Positions 12,701-27,700 of a DNA stretch of 64,000 nucleotides are shown one piece after another. This DNA is from Tubiluchus corallicola. Taxonomy: Eukaryota; Priapulida; Priapulimorpha; Priapulimorphida; Tubiluchidae. Each line of letters begins with the position of its first letter. The first letter of the stretch is position 1. The stretch covers positions 496,001-560,000 of the forward strand of contig JAQGDQ010000046.1 of NCBI GenBank assembly GCA_030141605.1. Reading direction: 5' to 3'. Position numbers and translations under genes: made by a program. Under the pieces are notes generated by a model. It ran no database searches, was not told the DNA's origin, and was given only the letters and a program-made list of their open reading frames with translations.

Positions 12701-15700
12701 AAGATGAATGCATGTGCAGAATATACTTAACATACCAAATACAGTACAATCCACTTATGATGAGGCCTGTTATAATCAGCTTCTAGTTATTACTAGCAAA
12801 TTTCAAAGTCCAGTCAAATCGTAGGTTTAAATAATGTATCTAAGCCTTGCTTACAGCCTTGCTCTGATATTAAGAGATCTTGCTTATTACAAGAGATTTG
12901 TTTTTCCCCATGATTGCTCTTCCCTGCAAAGAGCGAGCGTGAGTTCTAAAATACCAGGCAACTTGGCAAGATTCACCAAAATTAAAAAAGTCGCTGTGAT
13001 GATTAATAATGTTTGTAAAGTATAGTACATGCAGACATGTGGTTGGGTCAATGTGCGCTGCTGCAATTGTAATTTTACAGTCAGAATGAAGAGGGCTCAA
13101 AATGACATTTCAATAGAAATGAAAAGAGAAATACTTTGTAAAATCGAAAGCGGAGTAAAAAACATATAAACATTTGAAGAATATATTCTAAACCTTAGTA
13201 ATTTTTTACTCATCGACGGCAACTGCTAATAACGTGTTCTTATACCTTTCAAAATTTGACCGCTCCCTGAATAAAGCTGTGGTGCAATTTAATGTGAAAC
13301 AGGAAAACAACAGTTTTTTAAAAAACTACTCTGTTTTGCAAAATAAATGATTCAGCAATATTTCAAAGTTGAATTTTTAATAAAAATACTGTTTCAAATA
13401 AATACGATTATATAACACATGTGGGTTAGCCAGACTGTAAACTAGTTATTAACTGACGAAGGCTCATACTGAAATGCTCATAATCATAAAGGATATTTGC
13501 ACTGGCACAGCTATTTAAGTAGACCTATGTATCCGAGCAAGAAAACTAGCTGTGTAGTGAAATTATTGTACTGTAGCACCCATGCAAAATACACTCAGCT
13601 ATCAGCAGACTGTATGAATCACAGCAGTAGTAACTAAGAATTTAACCAACTTGTATGGCGATTTTATGCAGGGATTTATTGCATAAAATACTACCTTAAT
13701 CTTAGAAATAATAGAGTTTATACACTATAAGTGTGCTTTTTTGTTATAAAATAGTTGCTGAACAGTGGCACTTGTTAAGGAACTTGTCCCAGTCTCACAA
13801 GAAAAGGTTCTTTTCATTGTTACATCATATTCGCCTTATAGGGTTCATTTCTATGTTTTACACACACAACAATTGTCCTCGGCTACAACGACACTCGGTT
13901 GCAGCGAGCAAATTGTCACAGTCCCTTGAAACTTGTCATAAGTGGAATATACTTGTATACTGCCAAAGTGTGTATATACATGATTGGATCATTTTTATTT
14001 GATTAGACAAGAAGGACATGCAAATTTTGCTAATGAGTGAACATGAGGAAGAAACTGAACCACACAAAAAACTGAACCCTTTAAAAACTAATAATAAATA
14101 TCCAAATGAAATTGTCCGTTAACTTTCAGGCCATTAACAAAGATACAAATAAATGAATTGTTAAGTTTGATAGCACACAAAAAGGACAATAGTTTATTTT
14201 ATTTCCCTAATTCCTTCGCTAGTAGTGCTCAGTGCAGTACCTAGCTGGCGTACTAATGTAGCGGACTCATTGACTATGCATGCAATTTAAGTAATTAAGA
14301 AGTCTGGCAGATATTAAAGCTCAGTCAAATGCTTTGTGTGGGAGAATACTAAATTTTGTAATGCATAGCTCGTGTCATAGCGTCAGGCTGAATGCTTGTT
14401 GTTAACATAACAGTACAGTTAGTCAAAATGCAGCAGTGGTTGTTTTCACTTGGAAACATAAATCATGACAATTTTTTCACTGCCACTGAATCTTAACACT
14501 TGGGTACCGGGTACCATAAGGTAAAAGGAAAAGGGTACCCAAGTCTGATTTTTCTTACCCGTTTAAACACGGCGCTATTACACTTTCGCACCGCCTAGCT
14601 TTTCCTGGCCTATTGGTTCTTTTCACGCCTGCAGGCCAGAAAGCATACATAGCATACATACATAGCAGGATGTTGCCAGACAATACTGTGCAAAAATTTT
14701 AAAGTTGACAGTCCGTAATAGAAGGCATCTTAAGTGTTCACAAAGTTTTGCTTGGACAGCTTTAAAATGTTGTTTAAAGTCGAATGTTAATGCTTATATA
14801 AATCCTTTACAATTGGTCAAGCATAAGTTGTATGGTATGTATTTTTGTACTTATAATAGATATAACTGGAATATTCCTCTCAATAGCTAAGATTCAGATT
14901 TTCGTTGACGGTTTCAGGTTGCACAATAAAGTTTTATTTTCATATTGAGCTATGATTCTAAGACACTGGAAAAAAATTTATTGCAAAGAAGTTTCCATAA
15001 TTTTATTTTCACAACAAATTCGTGAGGCGGTAGACTTTATTTCATTGAAGAACAGCTTTCTGATCGTCAGGTAACGTTTAATCTTTCGCATTAAACCTTG
15101 ATATATCACTCACATTAACCCTGATTGAAATTATTAACTACCACTATTATTTCTTGTATTTGGGTACGCATAGCATTTTCGTTTACTCAATTGTTCCTGT
15201 TTTCCCGCATGTTTATAGTTGTTGTCTATGTCTATGTCTATGTTCTTTACAGCGTCGGCTATCAACCAGCATGTGTTTGCGAGAAAAACGCCAGTGTGGC
15301 GTAGCTTACTGTTACCCGCGATCTGTGTTGATCCGAGACTAAAATCCTTCCACGTGCAGAATTGCAGATTACCATGCTGGGTGCCGAGTAATCCATTAGT
15401 CGAAGAATTGACCATGAATTGAATTAGCCATGAATTGGCGTTCATGGGCTAGCCCAAGTAGGACGCGTCGTACATGGGCTGCCCAAGTAGGACACTAGAA
15501 ATAGGTCGCGAATTGAGTCGTTAAGCGTACTGGCACCGTCCGTCGTCCTTGTTTATGGAATAGTAATAATTAAAAACGTCAATATCCGACAAAATAAAAG
15601 AATTATGTTCTGAGCTAGAAGAATTAATATTTGCCAATATTAATCTTCTTTAAAGTGAAATAAGCATTTTTAGGCGATTCCAACGTTTGTTTAAAGTATA

Positions 15701-18700
15701 TCATTTTTTTGTCTTACTTCACAGACAGGTGATCCTTTTCACTCCCTCTTGGACAAATAATTGTTTTCTACTAAGTAAACGGATTAGCGAGTTATGTGCC
15801 CTACATAGTTTCTATCTTTAAAGCACTAGATACTTAGTCTAATGTTATGATGATATTAATGGAGCTAATATTATAATGATGATATTATTGTAAAAAATAC
15901 ATTTGTAAATTGTCAAGGACTATCCATCACTATTATAAAGTTACTTTTTCCTAAAACAAATTTACTTTTATGTTTTACTATGTCATAAATCTCGATTCTC
16001 GACAGAAATCGCTGGTGTCCTACTTGGGGTGCCCCTATACGACACTGCTTTTCCGCAAATTTAGCACATGCGTTTTGCCGGAAGTGGCTAGCATGATTTT
16101 GCGTCTTCACCAGATTTGTTCAACGGCTTTGCTGTACTTGTGGAAACTGTTTTTTCGCAACTCAAATTGTCGGTGATCAAAGTACGTCACGAATCAGAAA
16201 TCGATGTATTTAAAAGAGGAAACATGTAGGAACATTCTAAGAATAAAACGGCCAGGATCTGCATAATAAATCCAATCCAGAAGCATGATAATTAAAATAA
16301 AAACATGAAGATTAAGCTGGTAGAACATCTTACACGATTACCAGACGACAGCTCATTGCAGTTAGTTTTCAAAGAAGCACTACAGAAAGAAAACAAACTG
16401 CAAAAAGGACAGGTGCATCCAAAAATTTTTTACAAACACCATTAGGTATCAAAAATACAGAGACATGGAAAGTTGCGGGTGACAGGGCAGAGTGGTCTAA
16501 AGTGATTGCAAGGGTGAGAGGACATGTGACTCCAGAGATGATGACTCTATATATAGTCTCCAGTCACACGTGACTCTATGAATTTCCAGTAATCGCCGTC
16601 CGTAGACGCTCAACGAAAATGCTTTCATAAGAAGTGGCACCGATTTAAAAGATTATTCGAGGTCGAGGTGTAATGTCTATTTTCTCATTTTTGCTGGTTT
16701 AGCTGCTATTTACTTGTTTTGGGGGCAGATTTATTCTAGAATTCTATCTGCAACCAGTGCACATAGGCGCATGGTGATACATTCAACCCTCGCATGATGT
16801 AATACAGATAATCTAAATAAATTTCTTAGATTATTATTTAAATAAAGAGTGTAAAAATTTCAAGTTTAGTTCTATCAGATTTAACCAACAGTTTGGAAAA
16901 ATGAATAATATCTTATATTTATAGACACAACTAATAATAATAGTTACTGGCTAAATAAAACGTCTAGTTCTATTTCTTGCTGTGAACAATGTTTAACTTC
17001 ATAAGTGGCGTTTATGTAGCTGCGGATGCAAATGCGATTTCCACAGCTGCAGAATAGCCTGCGGAAAAGAATCAATAGGAAATAGCTGCATAAAAAGAAT
17101 AACGCATACGCAGGCTATATAAACGGGTGCATTGAAAACAATATTAAATCGATTTTATCTAAGCCGCTCTCTCCAAAACGCATCCGCACCCGCATGCTCC
17201 ATAAACGCCACTAATGCAGATAGACATCGTTTTTACCACTGGGAATTTTGGTGTTTCAGCTGAGAGAACTTCAGTTGCGAATTTGTGACCATCGTAGCGC
17301 AGATATACACAAGCCAATCATTACATTTGGAAAAGCTCGCTCAGTGCTGTCTTCTGTAATTGGATTGAATTAGTGTAAAATTCAGTGGGACTGGATGTAG
17401 TTTCACAATTTTTCTATGTAACATTTATGGCGAACATATATATTGCCAGATGGTGATACCTGATAATTTAATTTTAACAAAAACGCCATTTACAGCGCTC
17501 TACGTTGAAGGCTGCGAAAATGATAATTAGTTAATATGTTTTTAATGTTTATGTCCCTAATATTCCTTTGTTTTCAAAATTTCTGCGCAATACACGTTTT
17601 CAGTTAACTGTGAAATACATTAATAATCAAGTTCTTTCCTGGATTGTATGTCGCTTCGCTAGGGCAAAATTCGTCAGTGTATCATTTAACCAGTCTATTG
17701 TTTAGCCAGTCTATGACTTCGCCAGTTTATCTTTTCGCCAGTCAATCATTTCGCCAGTAAATCATTTCAACAGCGCCAGTGGATATTAGAAATAGTGCAA
17801 TACATTTTTAAACAGTATTAAACTTTGTTAGGCATCATTTCGCCAGAAGAAATAGTACAATAAATATTTAAATAGTAGTACACTTCACCAGTTGTAGTTG
17901 GAAATAGTGCAGTATAAGTATTTAAATAGGAATACACTTCGCCAGTTGTAGTTAGAAATAGTGCAGTAAGTATTTAAATAGTAGCACACTTCGCCAGTGC
18001 ATCTTTTAGCCAATGTATCATTTCGCCAGCGAATCATTTCGCAAGATGTAGTTAGAAATAGTGTAGAAGTACTGAAATAGTAATATACTTCGCCAGAGTA
18101 TCATTTCGCCAGTGGGTATTAGAAGCCAGTTGTAGTTAGAAATAGTGCAATAAGTATTTAAATAGTAGCACACTTCGCCAGTGCATCTTTTAGCCAATGT
18201 ATCATTTCGCCAGCGAATCATTTCACAAGATGTAGTTAGAAATAGTGTAGAAGTACTGAAATAGTAATATACTTTGCCAGAGTATCATTTCGCCAGTGGG
18301 TATTAGAAATAGTGCAATACATTCTTAAGCAGTGTTACACTTCGCCAACCTGTCATTTTGCCAGCGTATCGCTCACAAGTTGTAGTGAGAGATAGTACCG
18401 TAAGTATTTAAATACGAGTACACTTCGCCAATTGCAGTTAAAAATACTGCAGTAAGTATTTAAATAGTAATACACTTTGCCAGTGCATTTTTTTCCACCG
18501 GTACCTCATTTCACCAGTGGATGTTGGAAACAGTGCAATATCTTATTAAACAGTGTTACACTTTGGCAATGTATCATTTCGGCAGTTTATCTTTTCGCCA
18601 GTGTATCATTTCGGCAGTTTATCTTTTCGCCAGTGTATCATTTCGGCAGACTATATTTTCGTCAGTGTATCATTTTGCTAGGCTCATCTTTTCACCAGTG

Positions 18701-21700
18701 CGTTATTATACTGCTAATAGGAAATTTTTAATTGCAGTTAGGATCTCGTTTATCGTATATGTGTGCAATGAACGGTATGCCTCACAATGCCACTTATTCT
18801 TTGTTTTGTCAATAAGACTTCCTCTAATGAACCTATAAATAATTTGTGTTGTAGACATTTGGTTGTTAATGCAACACATTTTGTGCGATATTAGTTTTAG
18901 ACATTTAGCAAGATATATCTAAATTTTTTAATGTACGCCCTGCATATGTATATTATAATATATATATACGCATACATATGCAGGACGTATGCTAACAAAT
19001 TTAGAAATACATTATGTATATATGTTATGTATGTCGTAAAAGGAGTGAATAGGAACAATTTTTACATTCATCTGCCGTAACTTTTTTTTGTTAGTTTTTA
19101 TTCTAAATTGTGTTCATGTAATCATGTAGCCACATACACAATTTATCTTTTGAATGTATCATTCTTATAATAAAAAATCGTACATTAAAAACTAGTGTCC
19201 CTATTAACCCCGCATTTTGGGGTGAATAGGGACAGTTATTTTCAAGTCTTGTAACCATCTTGCATTACATGAGGTGAAAAGGGACGCAACTTAGGTTTCG
19301 AAAAACGTGTTTTAAAATTTGTTACTTTGAAATCTAGTGTAAGTGTACAAAGGTTATCTAGATAGCACTGGTCCTAATTAGCACAATATGTTAAGTACCA
19401 CCAAACACCAAAATTCGCCATTCTCTCCATATGACCGCACATCTTAGAACTAACCCCAACGTTTTAGGATGGGCCACACAGCCATTTTTGATTAAAGATT
19501 TTGCATGTAATAAATTTCTACAAGCTGCAAGTTCGTCTTCATATGAAAAGAACCATTCACAAGTATATGGTTCTCACGCATAACCATGCATACTCATAGC
19601 AAGAGATTTATCTGTTGAGCATGTATTGACCAGTTCTAAGTCATTGTGCCCAACCGTAGCATCACCAGTCTAATGAAGTGCTTTCTGATTGTATTTTGCT
19701 ACTTCCTGTGTTGGTGGTCCTTTTGACGAAAAATACTTTTCAAAGACGTCAACAGTAACAACATCGTCATCATCATCATCATCATCATCACCATCATTAT
19801 TATCATCACGAATATCTCTGGAAAAATATTCTGCATAATTGGCAATGATTCTTCTAGCGGTGCAGTAACCCTAAGCAGCCAGAAATCTGTTTACCACATT
19901 AAGCTTATTCCTACTTCTTTAACTTGTTATTAGTGCGCTCATAATTCTTTGTTTTCTTGCGTGGCGGTATTTCCTCATTCGACTCATTGCAGAAAACAGA
20001 CTGAAGCCCATTTCTTCAACTTTTCTCCAAATCACTTGAGCGAAATGAGAGGCAAATTGAACTAAATGCAGCAATTGCGGATAGTTCAAAATCTGGAAAT
20101 AAAATTTGGCCTTTAAAATGTCCTCGCCAATTAACTCATTTATTGTCCGTCCCAATTTTAGTGAAAGGTTTTTGTCATATGATGCCTTGTTCTTGCCTGA
20201 TATTGTTGAATATACGCAAGATATAAACTCGTCCAACGGAAATACAAAAATCACTTTGCACCAGGTACTAGCTTTCGTCGTTAGCAAAGATTAACTGCTT
20301 ATCTTTGCTAGCTCCTGTGTCAGTTAGCTATATATGACATGGTCAGTCCGCTATATATGGCATGGGGTATAAGTAAATTTACAGTAATCACTTATGATTA
20401 TTGAAAATTAAAAAAACACTCCAGGCAAAAAATTTGTTTGTGTGTAAATAACTTTTTGGCATTACAGTTGGCCTTAAAAATAGCAAAAGTGTTACTGAAA
20501 TGGCAGCATGAGGACAAAAGATGTCAAAAGTAACGTGAAGGCCTTTTTTCCACTTTTCTCCAAACCACTTGAACGAAATGAGAGGCACATTGAACTAAAT
20601 GCAGCAATCCAAAAAGTTATTTACACACAAGCAAATTTTTTGCCTGGCGTGTCTTTTTAATGTCCCATTTAGCAACCAACGATTTAGATTAATTGAATTG
20701 AACCTAAAATAAACTTTCACCATAAATTTAGCAAATTTTATACCTTTTCAAAATTTTACAATAAGGTTACAAAGAAAAATACATAAATCTTACAAAAAAT
20801 TATTGTTTGGTACGCTCATTTTGAGGCAGCTGTTTCCCACGAACTTCTTATCTGCGAAACTTCCTGACTATTCTCTGTTACACAATCAGTCAGGTTCTTC
20901 ATTAAGTTAAGACACTATGATCCGATTTATTACACTTTTTATCATTAGCTTATTACATGAATGGTGAATGATCAACAGTACATTGTTGAAGATTATTACA
21001 ATTTATAATTATGTGTTAAAAAAATCTGAGGCAATCTTTCGGGCAAATCAATTAAGTTATCAAAATTCTTGGGAGCTTGCCGAGCCTTGCCTTTGTTCCT
21101 TATCCAGAGAACTGTTGAAACAGGACTTTTCAGGTTAAGTATGCTGCGCCCTCAGCGTCAATAGAACTTTTTAGTTTAATTGGTGCGCCGCTTAAATCTT
21201 GCAACTTTCCCTTGACTTCCTTAACTGCCACATGGGCTTTCATTTGCCCCATTCAGACAGTGGGAATATCTTTGAGTGAGAGGTATTTTAACAAGATATA
21301 AACACATTATAGCTCGTTCTGCTTCAAAACCTCCATCTCGTTGTGTCCGCGATCCTCTCTGCCTTTTCAAGGAACACATAAGATGAAACTTGAAGATATT
21401 GTAATGTTGAGCGGATGGTCCTGATTCGCTAGTTCACGTCACTTTATGATAAAACGTTAGACAACAGTGAAAATTTTCGTAAAATAAACTTGCCTGAATA
21501 ATATGTGTTCCATGTTAGTTCCATCAAGTATGCAGAGATGTTAAACACACGCGTCCGTCAGCCAATTGAACCGGCGAGGCCATTCCATACCAGTTACTAA
21601 TAGCTGCTATACTGACATGCAATGGCTTTTTAATGGATCGAACCATCACAATGTGGGGGTGGGGATGAAAATAAAAGGGCACTTCGCCGTCGCGTAACGC

Positions 21701-24700
21701 TTACTTGTTTACGAAAAAATTACAAAAATGCGTAAAGCTCATTACAAGAAGATACTTCGAAATATGTAAACTTAATCTAGTTAATGAAAATGACGGTTGA
21801 AAGTAAACTTTTACAACAAAATCATAAAAAATTGAAATTGGTTTCAAGAAATTCCACAAATAAAATCGTAATCGTAAAAAATAAAATTTATTGCCTTTAA
21901 GGCTCAGAGATCTGGCCGGGTTCAGTAAGCGTAAAGCAGGTCTATATTTGTAGAATCCCATCCAAAACATGATGTTCTTTTGACAACATGGTAGAGGTGT
22001 GTCCAAAGAGAAGATGCCAATAATTGTTCCAGCGTTTCCCCCAGGAGCTGACCTGACGTAGTAGCCGCATTCAACTTCATTCATTTTCATCCTTTTTCTT
22101 TTTTATCAGCTTTTATACACCATTTAACCTTCATTCACTTATCTTCAAACAAAACATATTCTTCACATCCCACTGTGCAATAAGAAATTTTGTCACAAAC
22201 AACAGATCCCGGACAGTGGACAACACAATGGAGTACAAAATTCAAACGCCACCACAGAAATTGTCACAGTCCTCATCACAGTAATGGACACAAAGGACAC
22301 ACCACTACAGGATGGACACTGCGTCTATCACATCTCGATCATCACATCGCCCTCCTTCAATTTTGCTTAGCCCTATGACGTTGAAATGCACCTAATATAT
22401 TTAGTCAGTCCCTATTTGGATATTGGAATAACCCCTCCCTTTCAACTTTACTTGAAACTCCAAACTGCATAGTGCCCCATTTTATTCTTAAGTATCGCTA
22501 GATCTTGCATATGTATATGTATATATGATTTATGATTATTATGATTAGTAGCTAGAATGACTAATATGATGAAAAGTGATGTATGATGATTAAATGATTA
22601 GTTTAAATATGTGTGAAATTTTAAATTTATTATTGTGTTTGGATGATTGACAGCTGGGTAGCTGTGCTCACTTGGCCAACACAGTGCAGTTAAGTTGGTT
22701 AACAGCTGATAATCCCGCGCACTCAACCAATCAGTATTCAGCTGCATTATCCAATCAGTGTTAAGCTGACTATTGAGTGAGTGTTCTAAACATATGTGCT
22801 GACCAGTGACAGCGAGCCGATAGAGGACAGCTCCAAAAATAGAACTGATGTCATGTGGTAAAAATAGATATGCTTCACTAGAGGATTTTTTGGAAAAATT
22901 TGGTGCAGTGGACTCCTAATGCGATTGTGCGTTCAATGGTGTGTTTTAATACTACACACGTCGATTAATTTGGGAATTATAGCATTAAGTTACTTTTCAT
23001 AAATTGATTACTACAGTAAGTGCATCTTAATGCCTGTCAAGTAGGTGGCTTCTCAGCGCCATGAACCCAGGTAAGAAAAGGCAAATTATCTGCGTTCTAT
23101 TCCGCCGAAACAAAGAATTTGATGTCCGGCCGGAGTTTGGAGGCTTGGAAAATCGTCACTCAGTCTATAACCATGGAAGACATTCATACAGAGGTAAACG
23201 CTCATGCTAACATTTCTGGCCTAAAAGGTCTGTTAAATTCAGTCGGTGCCAAAAGGGAAGGATGGAAACGCCCCTGACTACATACATTTCTTATACAAAA
23301 TAATAAACAATTTAACTTCGGGTTTGGGCAAAAAAGCCACCTAGAAGCGTTAAAGAGAATCGAGTATCTCGAAAGTGCTACACGCTCAACACACTTAGTA
23401 CACACACCTACAAGTGTCGCAGCTTCCTACGCAGATAAAGTACGACAAAATGCCCTTCAGACGAAAAAGACTAGCAGCAACTCGGCCATCGGCAATGAGA
23501 CTAAGACAGAATATGATGCTAAGAAGACCGAATTGTTTTATTGAACATCAGCAGAGGTCAACATTTTCCAAAACTAAGATTTGACTTAGCCGTACAAGAC
23601 TATACGAGGCAATGTACATTTAAATTAAAATTAAGAGAAATCGAGGATGAACAATGCATTGTAAGCAAGAGTGCTAGATTTCCCAGACGTAACACTGTGG
23701 GTTTAGTGCGGGATGTTGATCCAGAGTTGTTAGACTCGGAAGTACAAAACTTCATACAAAAAGCATACAGTGGTGCAATTATTGAACGGTTTAGAAAGAA
23801 TGACAGAACACTCAATGTACAGTTTGTACAGCAAGAAGACCTTGAAAAAGCCATAGAAGACGCCTTGTTAATGTTATGTAATGTTATATGTAGTCGTTAT
23901 ATTTTGTTGTTGTGGTTGTGTTGTGGTTGTTTGGGTGTTTTTTCTCTTGGAGTCCCAATCAGATGGTTATATTATGCTTACTGTGCTTAATGGTTAACCC
24001 AGTGCTTATGTACACACGAAAAATTATTCCTATTTTCAATAGTTATAACAAACAGCTATAAAAATTAATCAAAAACATTAATTTAAGCGACTTACCGTGT
24101 AAGTTGTGTTCTCTTGGTAAATAGGAGTCGATGACAGATTAGCATCGTTTTCCGGCCATAACTTTAACTCACAAATAACTTTGACAGCATAGACACCTTT
24201 CGTTAAAGAGCTAGCATTAATTGTCACCTTTGAATGAGGGTCTTGCCACCCCTTGCTGTCAGAAGCATTTTTATCCGATTGGATCTCCCACCAATAGGAC
24301 AACGCACGAGTTCCCAAAGACTGACCACAATATTCTTCTTGCACGGAAGTAGTAAGATTAAATGGTTTTGACTGGCAAAATTTGGTGGCATCAGTTCTGT
24401 TATGGCCAGCATTATCGATGGTGACACTGTAGTTACAATCCCTCAGTTGTTTTATATGTACAACTCTAGACGTGTACCAATTAATAGAATTGTTGTTTTG
24501 TACTGTACCATTAACTTCAATCTTGTAAGAACCAATATTGTACGTGTAATTGTATTTGTAGGCATAAAAGTCTCCTAAACTTTGATTAACTGATTTCTCT
24601 GCCCACTCCAGGAAGTCTTCGTCCAGCAATTCTCTTGCTGTCTTAAAATACGAGTTATTAAAATGAATAGATTCGTTATCTCCAGTGTTCAATGTAAAAA

Positions 24701-27700
24701 TCATGTTTGTCACCAGGTCATCAGAAAATACTGTAATATTACACACAAAGGTAGCTTGGTTCGCAGCTAACCTCTCATTATGGGTGTTAGGCACTTTTCT
24801 AGCTACTACAATCAAATTATTAGAAGCTTCTGCAAAAAAACGTAAACAAGCAAAATCAGTTGATGTATTTGTTTAAATTTATATCGTCCGACTAATTAGA
24901 ACATGCCTGCAGACCACAAAGCAGACTGCAACTTAAATTAAATAAGCGTTCTAAACTTCACGATAAAAGACCTTCGCGACGCAGCAAAACGTTTATTAAT
25001 TTTTTCAACGGCTGTTTCAATTAATTGTCATGCTGTGCAAAGTAGACTGCGAAACTTTATATATATATATATATTAACAAATTATATATCATATATTATA
25101 AACAAATTATGTATATATGCATATATATATTATAATCTGTATATGTATGCAGATTAGCATTATATTGTTACATTATTCGTATTTATAAAGAAAAAGAAGA
25201 ATTAACCCACTGGGCTGTAACAATGTATTTATTAATAGTAGAGCTTACTACGTTAGCGCTGGAAAGAAAACAGGCATTTCGCGCCGGATGATTATACTTA
25301 ACAACTTCATTTAATATTGTTTTTACATGAAAACGGCACAGGTAGCACTATGTACCGGGTGTGACCATCAGGCGCGCAGTAGACAATAACGCAGACTACT
25401 TTCGCGTTACTGATTAAATTCGCTCGTTTTTTTCTTCATTTACATTTGCTTTATGTTTTACAATTCTGTACGTCAATGTTACCGCGTTTTTTTTCAATGC
25501 CAATTTCTCTCAGCCGGCTAACCACTTCAGCAAAAATTTTTAATTCCTTAACACTAAAACCCAAATATATTCACTTGCTTGATTTCCAACTCATAATGAC
25601 TTAACGCTTGATGACTTTGGCGATTTTGCAGCATTTTAAGTAAAGCTGAGCAAAATTATTAGCGCAAATCTACCTTAATGAATATTCCGGTTGCTTAACG
25701 CAGTGGCTAACATGTTTAACACCTGTTTATACATTTTTGGCAGGTTGACCTGAGGTAAAAGGATCAGAGGCATTGAATCTGAACCTCCCTGAATGGTTGC
25801 TGCCTGTCCCGAAGACGACTATATTGAGGCTGAGGAACATTTGGTAAGAATAGATGGTTCGTCTTCTCTCTGGCTCTTTTGTGCCTAAGCCGAACTGAGA
25901 TCTACTATAAATTACATATTTATAAATCACACTCAGTAATTCATATTCATATAGATTTCAAACTTTGTCATTCTACTGGTCAAGCGCAGTAGTGTATTAC
26001 AAAAGGTTGACTGGTACCTCACAGGTATCTCTTAGTAAGCCTACTTTCTAAAGAAGGTCTATATTCACGAAGACTCGCAGTTTTTGCCTCAATCAACCCA
26101 TTGAACAAATTATCAACTACAACTACATATTGCTGCTGCTTCGATCGGTCAATTGCTTTAAAGCATATTTGAGAAGAGACAGCGACGGAGTTCAGCTTTA
26201 GGTAATTTATAACTTTGTAAGGTAAATTGTAAGGTAAGGTAAATAGATTCACATAGTAGATTGTACTATACCTTTTCCCAATGAGGTGACTTCTTGTGAA
26301 AAGCTGCCACACACTAACAGCAGAATCCGATATGCCATCGGTATAACAATTGCCAACATTTGGCTCTTCATTTTGGCCATGTCACATTTAATTCATTAGT
26401 CTAGCTAAGTGCAAAATTTCACTGCACTTAGCTGCGGAAAACGCGAACATGATTATCATGTTTTGTTGTCAAACTTCGCAAACTGAAATTCATTTTCATT
26501 TACAATCGAAAAGATTTTGTCGAATGTAAATATCTCTACAATAGCCTTTCAAATGAGAATTCGAATTGTGTTAATACAAATATTGAGGGTGGGAATTCAT
26601 ACTTGCGTCACAATTTGAGACGAAGGTTTAGAACTTGATACAAATAGTCTATTAACAATAATGCGTTGAATTTACGTGTTCATTTTATTTTTCACTTTAT
26701 TCACCAAAAAACTTGGCGATAAAGTTACAAAGCAGCTCATGGAGAGTAACGTGAAACCTTTGCCTTTCAAAATGCATTGGGCCAATCGTTTAGTCCGTCT
26801 TCTCAACTCTCAGTATAATAAATAGAATGGCGCGAGGACAATTCAACCGCACCATCTTAAACCTGCGCTTATTAAAGTTCAGCTAACACATTATCAATGC
26901 CATGTAACCATCTGTAATATAAGCTGAATCAACAAAATTTGCGTTCAAAATTCATTGATAAACATAGCGTTAACTAGTCACCCACACTTACGCAAAATAA
27001 CCTAACATATAGGCCTATGCAAATTACAAAATTTGAAGTTAAAAAGTTTAGTTTCCAATGGAAGAGGTCTAGCTAGAGACACGTGGGAGGGCTTTGACAA
27101 GCCAAATTAGCAGGAATTGAGCTAGAAATTTGTCTTGATGAACTTATAGGTCAGTGACAGCGTGCCTAGGCCTATCAACGTTGGGTTTTTAGCAAAAATT
27201 GTTCCCGTGAGGTAAGTGGCACTAACCGAAAAACGTGCTTGGCATCATAAGTGATACGTAAACCACGTAAATCATACGTAAATCATTTTTTCGAAATGAT
27301 CATAAGATACCAGTCCAATTTTAGGGTATATGTTGGCAAACAGTTAGTTTCTTTTTAGAGTACAGATGGCGATTCATAAACGTCCTGCAAATGTATGTTG
27401 AACAGAGTCAATCATGACTTTTGGTTCTAAGTTGTGATTTTATTTTTAAATCAGTAATTATTCGCTAAAAAATAATCATGATTAAAACAATTAATAATCG
27501 AAATAAAAAAAAGATGATTCACTACATTTGGAAGAGAACTCGCTCGCTTTTCCCACGCATTTAATAGGCTTATGAGAACGTCTCTGATTGAAAGACTTAT
27601 TGCAGAGCCTAGCTAGAAAACTAGAGAGACAGAGATCTACCTCACAGCGAGTATTTCGTGGTTCAAGGTCGACCAGGGATTCATCATTACCATTTCGACC

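Larger units (their letters stand above)
10046..16999. other. Left half of the 14-kb intron of gene B
   Basis: No gene supported. Noted inside: a 126-codon plus-strand frame at 10379-10759 without family or codon-level support; a short broken minus-strand frame at about 12270-12425 (MDGHTNVSAVWKVF...); a hairpin at 14500-14546 and an inverted repeat pair at 15467/16043. Confidence 0.5.
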
